Source: Actinomycetes bacterium (GTDB taxonomy: Bacteria; Actinomycetota; Actinomycetes; Propionibacteriales; Propionibacteriaceae). Taken from it: 62,419 nt of DNA. The notes beneath the pieces were generated by a model. It was not told the origin of the DNA, did no database searches, and saw only the letters and a program-made list of their open reading frames with translations. The stretch lies in NCBI GenBank assembly GCA_023458095.1, contig JAEXAS010000019.1, forward strand, positions 1-62,419, in the 5' to 3' direction. This document shows positions 42,935 through 52,213 of the stretch, one piece after another. The position numbers and the translations under genes are program-made. Numbering within the stretch: the first letter of the stretch is position 1; each line of letters starts with the position of its first letter.

Positions 42935-43990
42935 TTGACGGTGAAGAAGGCCCCCAATTTCGCACCTCCCTCGGCCGACCTGGGGGCGGTCTCGACGGTC
43001 GTCGCCGCGCCCACGTCGGCCTCGCTGCCACTGAGCAAGCTGGCGCCTGAAGCGGCGCTGCGGCGCCTGGAATTGACCGTGGTGCGACGACTCGACGGCT
43101 TCCTGCACGGAGATCATCAGGGCCTGCTGCCCGGTGCGGGTTCGGAAACCAACGACGCTCGCGAATACGTCCCCGGTCAAGACGATGTTCGCAAGATCGA
43201 CTGGGCGGTCACGGCCCGAACCCAGGTTCCGCATGTTCGCGACACCATTGCCGATCGCGAACTCGAGATCTGGGCACTGCTGGACGTCACGCCCAGCATG
43301 AACTGGGGGACGGCCGGGGTCACCAAGCGTGACCTGGGCATCGCGGCGGTAGCCACCATCGGCTTCCTCAGCCAACGCATGGGCGACCGCTTCGGGGGCC
43401 TGGTGATGCGTCCGGAGGAGATCAAGCGGTTGCCGGCCCGCTCCGGACGCACTGCCTTGTACGGCCTGTTGCGCCGGATGCTGACCGAGCCCATCGTGCC
43501 CGACCAGGCGCGCGGCCCATTCTCGCTGGCGAAGGGTATTCAGCGCCTCGCCCGCAGCGAGCAACGCCGCGGCATGCGCCTGGTGGTTTCGGACTTCCTC
43601 ACTCCCGGGGATTTCGAACTCGATCCCGATGTGCCCCCGGATTGGGAGCGTCCGATGCGGCAGTTGTCGCTGCGCAACCAGGTGTTGGCCGTCGAGGTCG
43701 TCGATGCTCGAGAAATCGACTTTCCCGATGTGGGCGATCTGTTGATCCGAGACCCTGAGACCGACTTCTCCCGCTACGTGAACACCTCTGATGCTGCGGC
43801 CCGGGAGCGGATGAATGCCGCGACCGCAGCCCAGCGCGAACGCATCCGGGTGGCTCTGCGCCGAGCCGGGGCCGCCCACATCCAGTTGCGTACCGATTCA
43901 GACTGGGTACATGACATTGCTCGCTTCGTTCTGGCGTATCGACGCACCGCCAGTGTCTTGCACCAGCCTCCGGCCGGGGTGACGCGCTGA
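42935..43990 (+). CDS. DUF58 domain protein
   Basis: 351 residues. Starts at TTG 42935 or GTG 42941. DUF58 core GDHQGLLPGAGSETNDAREYVPGQDDVRKIDW is partly visible as REYVPGQDDVRKIDWAVTAR, followed by a VWA-like fold (IWALLDVTPSMNWGT with DxTxS). Conserved partner of MoxR in cell-envelope related systems. Its stop shares a base with the next start. Confidence 0.9.
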   Translation: MTVKKAPNFAPPSADLGAVSTVVAAPTSASLPLSKLAPEAALRRLELTVVRRLDGFLHGDHQGLLPGAGSETNDAREYVPGQDDVRKIDWAVTARTQVPHVRDTIADRELEIWALLDVTPSMNWGTAGVTKRDLGIAAVATIGFLSQRMGDRFGGLVMRPEEIKRLPARSGRTALYGLLRRMLTEPIVPDQARGPFSLAKGIQRLARSEQRRGMRLVVSDFLTPGDFELDPDVPPDWERPMRQLSLRNQVLAVEVVDAREIDFPDVGDLLIRDPETDFSRYVNTSDAAARERMNAATAAQRERIRVALRRAGAAHIQLRTDSDWVHDIARFVLAYRRTASVLHQPPAGVTR

Positions 43991-44946
43991 TGGAGTGGTT
44001 CAAGTTCGCCGACCCGCAGCGGCTGTGGATCCTGCTGATCGTTCCGGTGGTGATCATCGGCTATGTCATCGCGTTGAAGCGCAAGCATCGGGTCGGGATG
44101 CGCTACCCCAACACCACATTGCTGGGACGGGTCGCGACCAAGCAGTCGCAGTGGCGCCGCCACCTGGCCGTGGCGTTGTCGTTGTTGTCGCTGATTGCGC
44201 TGAGCGTGGCCTGGGCGCGTCCGCAGGGGGTGGAGTCGGTTCCCCGGGAGCGGGCCACAGTGGTGCTCGTGATCGACATCTCGATGTCGATGGAGGCCAC
44301 CGACGTCAAGCCCAGTCGCTTGGAGGCCGAGAAGACCGCTGCGCTGGAGTTCTTGGACACCCTCCCAGCCAAGTTCAATGTGGCGGTGGTCTCGTTGTCG
44401 GGTAGTCCCGCCGTCCGCTTGTCGCCGACCCTTGATCGCAACCAGGCCAAGCAGGCGATCAGGACCTTGAAGGTGCAGGAGTCCACCGCTATCGGCGAAT
44501 CGATCTATGTGGGGCTTTCGGCCATCAAGATGGCTCCCAAGGGCGATTCGGGCAAGGCCGCTCCCGGAGCCATCATTCTGCTCAGCGACGGACAGAACAC
44601 GGCCGGGCGGGCTCCGGTGCAGGCGGCCGCGGCTGCCCTCAGCGACAAGGTGCCCGTCTACACGGTCGCCTACGGCACCGACAATGGCTATGTCGATCTG
44701 GACGGCAAGCGGCAAGCGGTACCACCGGATCGGGAGTTGCTGACCAAGATCGCCCAGATCAGCAAGGCCAAGTCCTATTCCGCCACCGACCTCAGCCAGT
44801 TGAGGCGGGTCTATGAGGGGCTTCGCAGCGAGGTGGGCTGGATGCCGGTAGAGAAGGAAGTCACCGCCCAATGGGCCGGGTACGGGCTGGCCTTCGCGGT
44901 GCTGGCAGCGCTTGCGGCGGTATCACTGGGGGCTCGATGGCCATGA
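43990..44946 (+). CDS. VWA domain membrane protein (BatA-like), copy 1
   Basis: 318 residues. TM near the N-terminus (LWILLIVPVVIIGYVIAL), a second (LAVALSLLSLIALSVAWA), the VWA domain with MIDAS DISMSMEAT and TAIGESIYVGL, ILLSDGQNT, and a C-terminal TM (YGLAFAVLAALAAVSLGA). Binds partner proteins through divalent metal. Next gene is a paralogue, with stop and start overlapping. Confidence 0.92.
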   Translation: MEWFKFADPQRLWILLIVPVVIIGYVIALKRKHRVGMRYPNTTLLGRVATKQSQWRRHLAVALSLLSLIALSVAWARPQGVESVPRERATVVLVIDISMSMEATDVKPSRLEAEKTAALEFLDTLPAKFNVAVVSLSGSPAVRLSPTLDRNQAKQAIRTLKVQESTAIGESIYVGLSAIKMAPKGDSGKAAPGAIILLSDGQNTAGRAPVQAAAAALSDKVPVYTVAYGTDNGYVDLDGKRQAVPPDRELLTKIAQISKAKSYSATDLSQLRRVYEGLRSEVGWMPVEKEVTAQWAGYGLAFAVLAALAAVSLGARWP

Positions 44947-45905
44947 TTCCTGATGGATTTCTTCGCCCGGAGCGGCTGTGGTGGCTGTTCCTGATTCTTG
45001 GGCTGGTGGTGCTCTATGTGCTGCTGCTGGTACTGCGTCATCAGCGGTCACGGCAGGGCAGCACGATCATGGGTCTGGAGCGGGTGCTGCCCAAGCAGCA
45101 GGCCTGGAAGCGGCATCTGGCCGTCGCGTTCGCCCTGCTGTCGCTGGGTTCGCTCACCGTCGCCTTCGCCCAACCCAGTGGCGAGGTCGACGTCCCGCGC
45201 GAGCGAGCCACCGTGGTGGTCACCTTGGACGTATCGCGCTCGATGACGGCCACCGACGTGAAGCCGAACCGACTGGATGCGGCCAAAGCCGCTGCGAGTG
45301 AGTTCATCGACCTGCTGCCTACCGGCTTCAATGTGTCTCTGGTTCGCTTTGCCGGGGCGGCGGCGGTTGTGGTGCCGCCGACCACCGATCGGGGGCTGGT
45401 CAAGGCCGCCATTGCCGATTTGAAGGTGGCGCCCTCCACCGCGATCGGTGATGGCATCTATTCCTCGTTGGACGCGGTGGCACAAGCCCCGACCGACCCC
45501 AAACATCCCAATGACCCCGCACGGGCGGCGATCGTGCTGCTCAGCGATGGCTGGACCAACTCCGGGCGTCCGAGTCTGCCGGCAGCTCAGGAGGCCAAGA
45601 AACAGGGCGTTCCGATCTACACCATCGCCTATGGCACTCCGAATGGATCCATCGAAGTCAATGGGGAGAGCCAGTCGGTCCGCGTCGACTATGACGAGTT
45701 GTCGAAGATCGCCAAAGCCTCCGGCGGCGAGATGTTCACCGCCGATGCGGCCAGCAAGCTCAAGAAGGTCTATTCCTCGATCGCCCGCCAGGTTGGTTTC
45801 GTCAAGGAGAGTCACGAAGTGACCGAGGCCTATGCCGGCTACGCGCTGTTCTTTGCGGTGCTGGCGTCCCTGGCTGTGGCGTCGCTGGCGGCGCGTTGGC
45901 CGTAG
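44943..45905 (+). CDS. VWA domain membrane protein (BatA-like), copy 2
   Basis: 320 residues, the same architecture as the preceding gene and clearly its duplicate: N-terminal TM (LWWLFLILGLVVLYVLLLVL), MIDAS DVSRSMTAT, STAIGDGIYSSLDAV, VLLSDGWTN, C-terminal TM (YALFFAVLASLAVASLAA). ATG 44943 overlaps the previous stop (ATGA); ATG 44937 is possible. Ends the four-gene MoxR operon. Confidence 0.92.
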   Translation: MIPDGFLRPERLWWLFLILGLVVLYVLLLVLRHQRSRQGSTIMGLERVLPKQQAWKRHLAVAFALLSLGSLTVAFAQPSGEVDVPRERATVVVTLDVSRSMTATDVKPNRLDAAKAAASEFIDLLPTGFNVSLVRFAGAAAVVVPPTTDRGLVKAAIADLKVAPSTAIGDGIYSSLDAVAQAPTDPKHPNDPARAAIVLLSDGWTNSGRPSLPAAQEAKKQGVPIYTIAYGTPNGSIEVNGESQSVRVDYDELSKIAKASGGEMFTADAASKLKKVYSSIARQVGFVKESHEVTEAYAGYALFFAVLASLAVASLAARWP

Positions 45906-46026
45906 TCGTTCTGCGCTGAAGGCGGGTCGGGGTGGCTCGCGGAGCCTCGACTGGGGCACAATGGCCACAACCGATATCGGAAGAGATCGCTGGGGAAGGC
46001 AAATCTCAACCGGATCGGGGGAAAAG

Positions 46027-46521
46027 ATGAAGAACACGCGCGGGATCATGACGATTCACTCCGCGCCTGCTGCGCTGCGCCCGCATCTGGAGTGGGCGGT
46101 CGGCGCGGTCCTGGGCCATCGCATCGAATTCGACTGGACCTGGCAGCTCGCCGAGCATCGCACGCTGCGCGCGGACTATTCCTGGACCGGTCCGGTGGGA
46201 ACCGGGGCTGACCTGGCCAGTGCGCTACGAAGCTGCGAACGAGTGCGCTTCGAGGTCACCGAGGAGGCGGTTCCCGGTGGCGAAGGCACCCGATGGGCTT
46301 TCACTCCCCGCCTGGGGGTGTTCTCGGCCACCATGGGCCCGCACGGCGACATCCTCATCCATGAGGAACGACTCAAGCAGGCGGTCTTGGCCGACGCTTT
46401 GGGACGCAAGCCGTTGAGCGACTCGATCTATGCCCTGCTGGGCACTGACTGGGACACCGAACTGGAGGCCTTCCGACAGGCGGCCGAGGGTGCACCGGTC
46501 CGCTGGCTCCACGTCGGCTGA
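46027..46521 (+). CDS. DUF3145 protein
   Basis: 164 residues. RGIMTIHSAPAALRPHLEWAVGAVLG at the N-terminus and EGAPVRWLHVG at the C-terminus match DUF3145, an actinobacterial family usually encoded next to fabF. Here it converges on fabF from the opposite strand, 32 bases apart. Function is unknown; conserved linkage suggests a role in fatty-acid synthesis. Confidence 0.85.
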   Translation: MKNTRGIMTIHSAPAALRPHLEWAVGAVLGHRIEFDWTWQLAEHRTLRADYSWTGPVGTGADLASALRSCERVRFEVTEEAVPGGEGTRWAFTPRLGVFSATMGPHGDILIHEERLKQAVLADALGRKPLSDSIYALLGTDWDTELEAFRQAAEGAPVRWLHVG

Positions 46522-46553
46522 TCCGCCGTGGCCGTCGGCCCGAGCTGTGCTGA

Positions 46554-47816
46554 TCAGTTGGTCTGATTGGCGTTGGTGACCACGACAGCCACATTGGCGC
46601 CACCGAATCCAAAGGAGTTGTTCAACGCGGCCAGGTCGCCGTCCGGCAGCGGACGGGCGGTATTGGCGGCCACGTCGATCGGCAAGCCGTCCTCGGGGTC
46701 CTCCAGGTTGATGGTGGGTGGCACCAAGCGGTCATGGAGAGCCATCACTGTGGCGACGGTTTCCAGCGCGCCGGCGCCGCCGAGCAGGTGTCCGGTCATC
46801 GACTTGGTGGAGGTCACCACCACGTTGTCGGCGGCAGCGCCCAAGGCGGCGCGAACCGAATTCGCTTCGGTGAGATCGCCTTGCGGGGTGGAGGTGCCGT
46901 GGGCGTTGACGTGGCGTAGGTCAGCCGGGGTGAGCGAGGCATTGCGCAATGCCTTGGTCATCGCCGCGCTCTGTCCGGCCCCACTCGGGTCGGGCAGCAC
47001 CATGTCGAAGCTGTCGGCGCTGATCCCGGATCCGGCCAAAGTGCCGTAGATGCGGGCGCCGCGGGCTTGAGCGTGTTCGAGGGTCTCGATCACCAACACC
47101 GCCGCGCCTTCGCCCATCACGAAACCGTCGCGGCCCTTGTCCCAGGGGCGGGAAGCTCGCTCGGGCTCGTCATTGCGTCGGCTCAGCGCCTGCATCTGGC
47201 CGAAGGCTGCCAGCGGCAGGGGGTGAATGGTGGACTCCGTGCCGCCGACCACCGCGACTTCGGCCCGGCCCAGACGCAGTTGGTCGATCGCCAAGGAGAT
47301 GGCCTCGTTGGATGATGCACAGGCTGACACCGGGGCGTGGAGGCCGGCCTTGGCATGGATCTGGATGCCGACATTGGAGGCCGGCGCGTTGGCCATCAGC
47401 ATCGGAATAGTGAAGGGGCTGACCCGGCGGTAGCCCTTGTCGCGGTGGTTGTCCCAGTTGTTCAGCAGCGAATGCAGGCCACCGATTCCGCTGGCCAGAG
47501 AGACAAGAAGGGTGTTCGAGTCGACCTGGCTGCCCTCCTCGGCGTCCCAGTCGTAGCCGGCGTCCGACCAAGCCTCCTGGGCGGCGATCAGCGCCAGTTG
47601 GGTGGACCGATCCAGGCGACGGGCCTTGACGCGGTCGATGATGTCAGCCGGATCGACGGCGACTCGAGCCGCAATCTTGACCGGGAGCTCCTCCACCCAC
47701 TCGTCGGTCAGCCGGCTGACGCCGGAGCGGCCGGCCAGCATGCCGGCCCACGTCGAAGTCAGGTCGCCACCCAGTGGGGTAGTGGCGCCCATTCCGGTGA
47801 TCACGATCTCAGTCAT
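46554..47816 (-). CDS. fabF: 3-oxoacyl-ACP synthase II
   Basis: 420 residues. Condenses malonyl-ACP with acyl-ACP in FAS-II elongation. Visible: ITGMGATTPLGGDLTSTW, active-site Cys in VSACASSNEAI, His in NAHGTSTPQGDLTEA and His in KSMTGHLLGGAGALE, and C-terminal NNSFGFGGANVAVV. Start ATG 47816, 151 bases after acpP. Confidence 0.95.
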   Translation of the reverse strand: MTEIVITGMGATTPLGGDLTSTWAGMLAGRSGVSRLTDEWVEELPVKIAARVAVDPADIIDRVKARRLDRSTQLALIAAQEAWSDAGYDWDAEEGSQVDSNTLLVSLASGIGGLHSLLNNWDNHRDKGYRRVSPFTIPMLMANAPASNVGIQIHAKAGLHAPVSACASSNEAISLAIDQLRLGRAEVAVVGGTESTIHPLPLAAFGQMQALSRRNDEPERASRPWDKGRDGFVMGEGAAVLVIETLEHAQARGARIYGTLAGSGISADSFDMVLPDPSGAGQSAAMTKALRNASLTPADLRHVNAHGTSTPQGDLTEANSVRAALGAAADNVVVTSTKSMTGHLLGGAGALETVATVMALHDRLVPPTINLEDPEDGLPIDVAANTARPLPDGDLAALNNSFGFGGANVAVVVTNANQTN

Positions 47817-47967
47817 GGTGCTCCGATGAAGGTTGAGGGTTCGGTCTGGCGTAACTGGGCAGGGCCGAGCAGGGAGGGTGCTCGCCGGGCTGGTCGGCTG
47901 GGGTGCCTGACGAGGCTTGTCGAGGCCGGATGAGCCGGTCCCGACAAGCCCAGCGTGCGGGGGTGGG

Positions 47968-48210
47968 TCAGCTGTGAGCTTCGATGTAGGCGACAGCGTC
48001 ACCGACGGTCTTGAGGTTCTTGGACTCCTCGTCGGGAATGGTGACGCCGAACTTCTCGTCGCAGCCGACGAGGATCTCGACCATCGCCAGGCTGTCCACG
48101 TCGAGGTCATCGACGAAGGACTTGTCGAGCTGGACGTCCTCGACCGGGACGCCGGCGATCTCGTTGACCAGCTCGGCGAGCTGGGCGCGAATCTCTTCAG
48201 TGGTGGCCAT
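47968..48210 (-). CDS. acpP: Acyl carrier protein
   Basis: 80 residues, acidic. Carries growing acyl chains on 4'-phosphopantetheine attached to Ser40 in DDLDVDSLAMVE. Start ATG 48210 is preceded by GGAGAACCC. 51 bases from fabH on the same strand. Confidence 0.96.
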   Translation of the reverse strand: MATTEEIRAQLAELVNEIAGVPVEDVQLDKSFVDDLDVDSLAMVEILVGCDEKFGVTIPDEESKNLKTVGDAVAYIEAHS

Positions 48211-48261
48211 TGGGTTCTCCTTCTGTGTTTTCTGGGGCTCTTCTCCGGCAGCGCCGGAAGG

Positions 48262-49254
48262 TTAGGGGAGGGTGATGACTTGGCCGGAGTAGACCAGACC
48301 GGCGCCGAATCCGATGATCAGCGCGGTCTGTCCGCTCTTGGCCTCACCACTGGTCAACAGCGCGTCCATGGCCATCGGAATGGTGGCCGCGGAGTTGTTG
48401 CCGAGGGTCTTGATGGTGCGGGCTACCACGACATGCTCGGGCAGCTTGAGGTAACGCAGCATGGTGTCGGTGATGCGGTTGTTCGCCTGGTGCGGAATGA
48501 AAACATCCAGCTCGTCGGCGGTGATGCCGGCCACGTCCAGACACCGGCGGGTGGCTTCGGTGATGTAGCCGGTGGCCCACTTGAAGACGGCTTGGCCGTC
48601 CATGCGGATAGTGGGAAAAGTGCCAGACTCCACGGCGCCGGCAATGCCGTTGTCCATCCAGATCTTGTCGTATTGGTCGCCGTCGGAGCCCCACACGACC
48701 GGTCCGATCCCATTGGTATCGCTGGGCCCGACCACAGCGGCGCCGGCACCGTCCCCGAAGAGGAAAGCCGTGCCGCGATCAGTGAGATCGGTGATGTCGG
48801 AGATCGTCTCGCCGGCGACGACGAGCACATAGTGGGCTTGGCCACCACGAACCAAGGCCTCGGCTTGAGCGATGGCGTAGCTGAAGCCGGCACAGGCCGC
48901 CGAAATGTCGTAGGCGGCCACGTCACCCAGGCCGAGCAGGCCGGCCAGCTTCGGCGCCAGTGCCGGGGTCTGGTAGTAGTGCGAGATGGTCGCCACGATC
49001 ACCGCGTCGATCTGATCGCGGGCGATCCCGGAGCGATCCAGGGCGCTGGTGGCTGCGGCGATCGACAGAGTCTCGATGTTCTCGCCCTCGCCGACCCAGC
49101 GACGCTCGGAGATGCCGGTGCGTTGGGTGATCCACTCATCGGAGGAATCGATGAACTGGCACAGGTACTCATTGTCGATAACCCGAGACGGGGTTGCCGA
49201 TCCAACGGAGTAGAGGCGGGCGAAGGGTGCCCCGGTGCTGGCCTTGAGGGTCAT
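48262..49254 (-). CDS. fabH: 3-oxoacyl-ACP synthase III
   Basis: 330 residues. Initiates FAS-II from an acyl-CoA and malonyl-ACP. Visible: WITQRTGISERR, active-site Cys in ISAACAGFSYAI, His in FIPHQANNRI, Asn in LGNNSAATIP, and C-terminal LIIGFGAGLVYSGQV. ATG 49254 overlaps the fabD stop by 4 bases and has GGGAG upstream. Confidence 0.95.
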   Translation of the reverse strand: MTLKASTGAPFARLYSVGSATPSRVIDNEYLCQFIDSSDEWITQRTGISERRWVGEGENIETLSIAAATSALDRSGIARDQIDAVIVATISHYYQTPALAPKLAGLLGLGDVAAYDISAACAGFSYAIAQAEALVRGGQAHYVLVVAGETISDITDLTDRGTAFLFGDGAGAAVVGPSDTNGIGPVVWGSDGDQYDKIWMDNGIAGAVESGTFPTIRMDGQAVFKWATGYITEATRRCLDVAGITADELDVFIPHQANNRITDTMLRYLKLPEHVVVARTIKTLGNNSAATIPMAMDALLTSGEAKSGQTALIIGFGAGLVYSGQVITLP

Positions 49255-50456
49255 GAAAGAGCTCCCGAAGTGTCGTGGACTGGATAGAAACGGATCAGCG
49301 GCTGGCCAGGGGCGACCGGGTCGCCGTCCGCCACCAGCCACTCGGTGATCGTGCCGGGGTGCGAAAGCCCGACGGTGATGGTGTCGTGCGCGGTGGTGAC
49401 GGTGCCGATCGCGTCCCCGGCGTCCAGGCGGACCCCGACCTCGACACCGCTGTGGGCGTGGAACTCTCCCTTGCGCGGTGCGACCACCGACATCGACGAG
49501 GGAGCGGAGTTCGCTGGGTTGGCTGAGGGGTCGGCGTGCTTGGTGATGAACTCCTGGGCGGCGGGAAGCTGGTCAGGGGTGTTCAGGCTGAACAACTCCA
49601 CGCCCTTCAGGTTGCGCTTGGCGATACCGGTGAGGGTGCCCGCGGGGGGCAGTTCCAACAGGCCGGTGATGCCCAGGTCGGCCATGGTCTGCATACACAG
49701 ATCCCAGCGCACCGGGCTGGCGACCTGTTTCACCAGGCGGGTGAGGTATTCCTGGCCGGACTGAACGACCTGGCCGTCGGCATTGGACAGCAGGCGGGTG
49801 TTCGGATCGTGGGTATTGATGGCGCGAGCAAGGCGTTCCAAGTGGGCGACGGCCGGTTCCATGTGCACGGTATGGAAGGCGCCGGCCACCGAGAGTTGGA
49901 TCAGGCGGGTGCGGGCTGGGGGATTGGCTTGCAGTGCGGCGAGTTGCTCCACGGTCCCGGCGGCCACGATCTGGCCGCTGCCGTTGTTATTGGCGGCAGT
50001 GAGGCCCTGGGCCTCGAGCGCGGCCAGCACCTCAACCGGGTCGCCGCCAATCACGGCCATCATCGACGTGGGTCGCACAGCGCTGGCCGCGGCCATCTGG
50101 CGTCCACGTTCGCGGACCAGCACCATGGCCTGCTCGGCGCTGAGGACGCCCACAGCCGCAGCGGCCGTGATCTCCCCGACGCTATGGCCGGCAACGACCC
50201 CGGTGCGCTGGAAGCCATCAGTTGGCTTCGGGAACAGCTCGAGGGCTGCTAACAATCCGGAGGCGACCAGAAGCGGCTGCGCAATGGCGGTGTCTCGGAT
50301 GGTGTCGGCGTCGGCCTGCGTGCCGAAATGCGCCAGATCGAGTCCGGTGACGGCTGAGAGCCAGTTGAGGCGATCCGCGAATCGGGATTCTGTCAGCCAG
50401 GGGGTGAGGAAGCCGGGAGCTTGGGCACCCTGTCCGGGCGCAACGATTGCGAGCAC
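49251..50456 (-). CDS. fabD: Malonyl-CoA:ACP transacylase with C-terminal biotinyl/lipoyl-like domain
   Basis: About 401 residues, some 90 more than a usual FabD. Acyltransferase part: APGQGAQAPGF, nucleophile Ser about 92 in VVAGHSVGEITAA, RGRQM, catalytic His in AGAFHTVHM. After residue 320 comes a biotinyl/lipoyl-like beta-barrel: APRKGEFHAHSGVEVGVRL, LDAGDAIGTV, HPGTITEWLVADGDPVAPGQ, LIRFYP. The position of the modified Lys (in AMKM or similar) reads TTAHDT, so it cannot be biotinylated or lipoylated there. Perhaps it mediates binding to other FAS or carboxylase parts. First gene of fabD-fabH-acpP-fabF. Confidence 0.88.
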   Translation of the reverse strand: MLAIVAPGQGAQAPGFLTPWLTESRFADRLNWLSAVTGLDLAHFGTQADADTIRDTAIAQPLLVASGLLAALELFPKPTDGFQRTGVVAGHSVGEITAAAAVGVLSAEQAMVLVRERGRQMAAASAVRPTSMMAVIGGDPVEVLAALEAQGLTAANNNGSGQIVAAGTVEQLAALQANPPARTRLIQLSVAGAFHTVHMEPAVAHLERLARAINTHDPNTRLLSNADGQVVQSGQEYLTRLVKQVASPVRWDLCMQTMADLGITGLLELPPAGTLTGIAKRNLKGVELFSLNTPDQLPAAQEFITKHADPSANPANSAPSSMSVVAPRKGEFHAHSGVEVGVRLDAGDAIGTVTTAHDTITVGLSHPGTITEWLVADGDPVAPGQPLIRFYPVHDTSGALS

Positions 50457-50522
50457 GGTTCAACCCTGTCGAATCTTGAGGGCGGAGACGGCGTCGGACG
50501 CGACGAAAAAGACCGCGGTTGA

Positions 50523-50541
50523 GTTGTAGGAACCCTACAAC
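50523..50541. promoter_or_regulatory. Candidate fab-operon operator GTTGTAGG-AAC-CCTACAAC
   Basis: Perfect 8-base arms with 3-base spacer, 67 bases upstream of the fabD start and between fabD and its regulator. Position fits a binding site for the PucR-type regulator encoded next door. Confidence 0.55.
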
Positions 50542-50589
50542 GGACCTGGGTTAGTGGTGGCCGCACTCGGTGGCTGGTTGTTGCTTTCG

Positions 50590-51783
50590 TTAAGTGAGGA
50601 GGCGCCCCAGAGTGAGGCTGAGGCGCAGTGCGTAGGCGTCGCGGGCATCCGTTGGTGAATAGCCGGTCACCTCAGCGACCCGGCGCAGCCGATAACGCAC
50701 TGTATTGGCGTGAACGAACAGTTCGCGAGCAGTGGCTTCAATCGATCCGGCGTTGCCGAAGTAGGCAGTCAGGGTAGGAACCAGATCACCGCCGGCAGCC
50801 ACCAATGGCTGGAACAGTTCGGTGGCCAGCGCGCGCCGGGCGTGGCCATCACCAGCCAAGGCACGTTCGGGCAGGAGTCTCTCGGCGGCGATGGTGCGCG
50901 GCGACTCCGGCCAGGCCCGCACCGCCCGCAACCCGGACATGGCTGCCCGGGCGCTGCGGGCGGCGTCCATCAGGCTGGAGACGATGGGTCCGACCACCAC
51001 CTGACCCTCGCCGAACTCCTCGGCGAAAGTCATCACCTGAGGGACCAGTTCGTCCACGGTCTGGCAGCCGGTGCCGATCACGAGCACAAGGCGATCGCCC
51101 TGCGGCGCTGCCAGCAGATCCATGCCGAGGCCGGCCGCCGATGCCCTGATCGTCTCCACCGCGGAGCCAGGATCCTCCGGAGCTGAGCCGATCACCACGA
51201 CAACTCCGGGGCTGGGGGAGGCCCAGCCGAGAGTGGAGGCTCTCGAAACCACCGACTCGTCGGCGTCACCACGCACGATCGCATCGACGACCATCGCCTC
51301 CAGGCGGGCATCCCAGGCGCCGCGGATCTCGGCCGCGCGGGCATAGACCCGGGCGGCGGCAAAGGCGACTTCGCGTGAGTACCGCAGGATGCCGATCCGC
51401 AGCGGAAGCTGCTCGGCTTCGGGAAGGTCCGCGATTCGACCTTCCACGGTCTCGATGGTGGTCAAGACCAAATCGACGGTCTGATTCAAGGTGACCCGTC
51501 GGGTCAAGGCCCGGGGTGCGGCAGCGAACAGGGCGCCGGGATCACCCTGGCCACCCGAACCGAACCAATTGATGAACCCATCGATGCCGGAGCGAGCCAC
51601 GACCGTCACCCACGAACGATGCTCGGCCTCCAGGCCGGAGAACCAGACATGCTGCTCGGCGATGCGGGCCATGGCAGCGGTGGTGAGTTCGGCGGCGGAA
51701 TCCGACAGCCCTGATGCGATGGACTGCCGCGCCTTTGGGCTGGGCCACCACGGCTGCTCAGCAGCCGGCTTCGGGGTACTCAT
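50590..51783 (-). CDS. fasR: PucR/CdaR-type transcriptional regulator of fatty-acid genes (FasR-like)
   Basis: 397 residues. GGDEF-like middle region (VVVIGSAPEDPGSAVETIR) and a C-terminal PucR helix-turn-helix: TLTAYFGNAGSIEATARELFVHANTVRYRLRRVAEVTG. Homologues lie upstream of fabD in Streptomyces and activate the fab operon. Here too it is directly upstream on the same strand. The start overlaps the previous gene by 4 bases. Confidence 0.85.
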   Translation of the reverse strand: MSTPKPAAEQPWWPSPKARQSIASGLSDSAAELTTAAMARIAEQHVWFSGLEAEHRSWVTVVARSGIDGFINWFGSGGQGDPGALFAAAPRALTRRVTLNQTVDLVLTTIETVEGRIADLPEAEQLPLRIGILRYSREVAFAAARVYARAAEIRGAWDARLEAMVVDAIVRGDADESVVSRASTLGWASPSPGVVVVIGSAPEDPGSAVETIRASAAGLGMDLLAAPQGDRLVLVIGTGCQTVDELVPQVMTFAEEFGEGQVVVGPIVSSLMDAARSARAAMSGLRAVRAWPESPRTIAAERLLPERALAGDGHARRALATELFQPLVAAGGDLVPTLTAYFGNAGSIEATARELFVHANTVRYRLRRVAEVTGYSPTDARDAYALRLSLTLGRLLT

Positions 51784-52130
51784 TGCCGCAGCTCGTCGAT
51801 CTGATCGCGGCGGGCCTCCACCACAGCCCGCACGAGCTCTTGCGGCAACCTCTGGTCGGCATTGAAGCCCAGGGCGCCTTTGGAGACGCGATAGCTGCTC
51901 AGATCTGCCGAGAGTCCGACCAGGATCGCCCCGCTGAACGGATAGAGAGCGAAGCCTTTCGCGTTGCGGGCTAGGCCCACGAGGGGAAGCCCTGCGTGAA
52001 AGAGCGCCGGGACCCCGTAGCTGGTTCCCTCGACGGCGTCGGGGGCGATGCTGCGCGCGGTATCCAGGATCGCGCTCAACGCCGGTCCGGCGTCTCCTGC
52101 CTCATCGATGAGGTCAGCGAAGGTGGTCAT
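51780..52130 (-). CDS. DUF1801-like (YdhG family) protein
   Basis: 116 residues. MTTFADLIDEAGDAGPALSAI, then the DUF1801 core EGTSYGVPALFHAGLPLVGLA, KGFALYPFSGAIL, and SKGALGFNADQRLP. Small soluble domain related to iron-chaperone frataxin-like folds in some relatives; function unknown. ATG 52130; its stop overlaps the regulator start by 4 bases, so it leads that transcript. Confidence 0.8.
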   Translation of the reverse strand: MTTFADLIDEAGDAGPALSAILDTARSIAPDAVEGTSYGVPALFHAGLPLVGLARNAKGFALYPFSGAILVGLSADLSSYRVSKGALGFNADQRLPQELVRAVVEARRDQIDELRQ

Positions 52131-52213
52131 GACACCGAATCCTAGGGGTAGGAAGTGCTGATACCACGCGGTGGGCTGGAATGAGTTCGGACCACCGCAG
52201 GGTTGAGTTGGGA

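Noticed and set aside
42140..43879. 579-codon frame antisense to moxR/DUF58
   Set aside because: His/Gln/Arg-rich shadow of two well-supported genes.
47917..49287. 456-codon frame antisense to acpP/fabH
   Set aside because: Shadow frame; FabH and ACP are unambiguous on the other strand.
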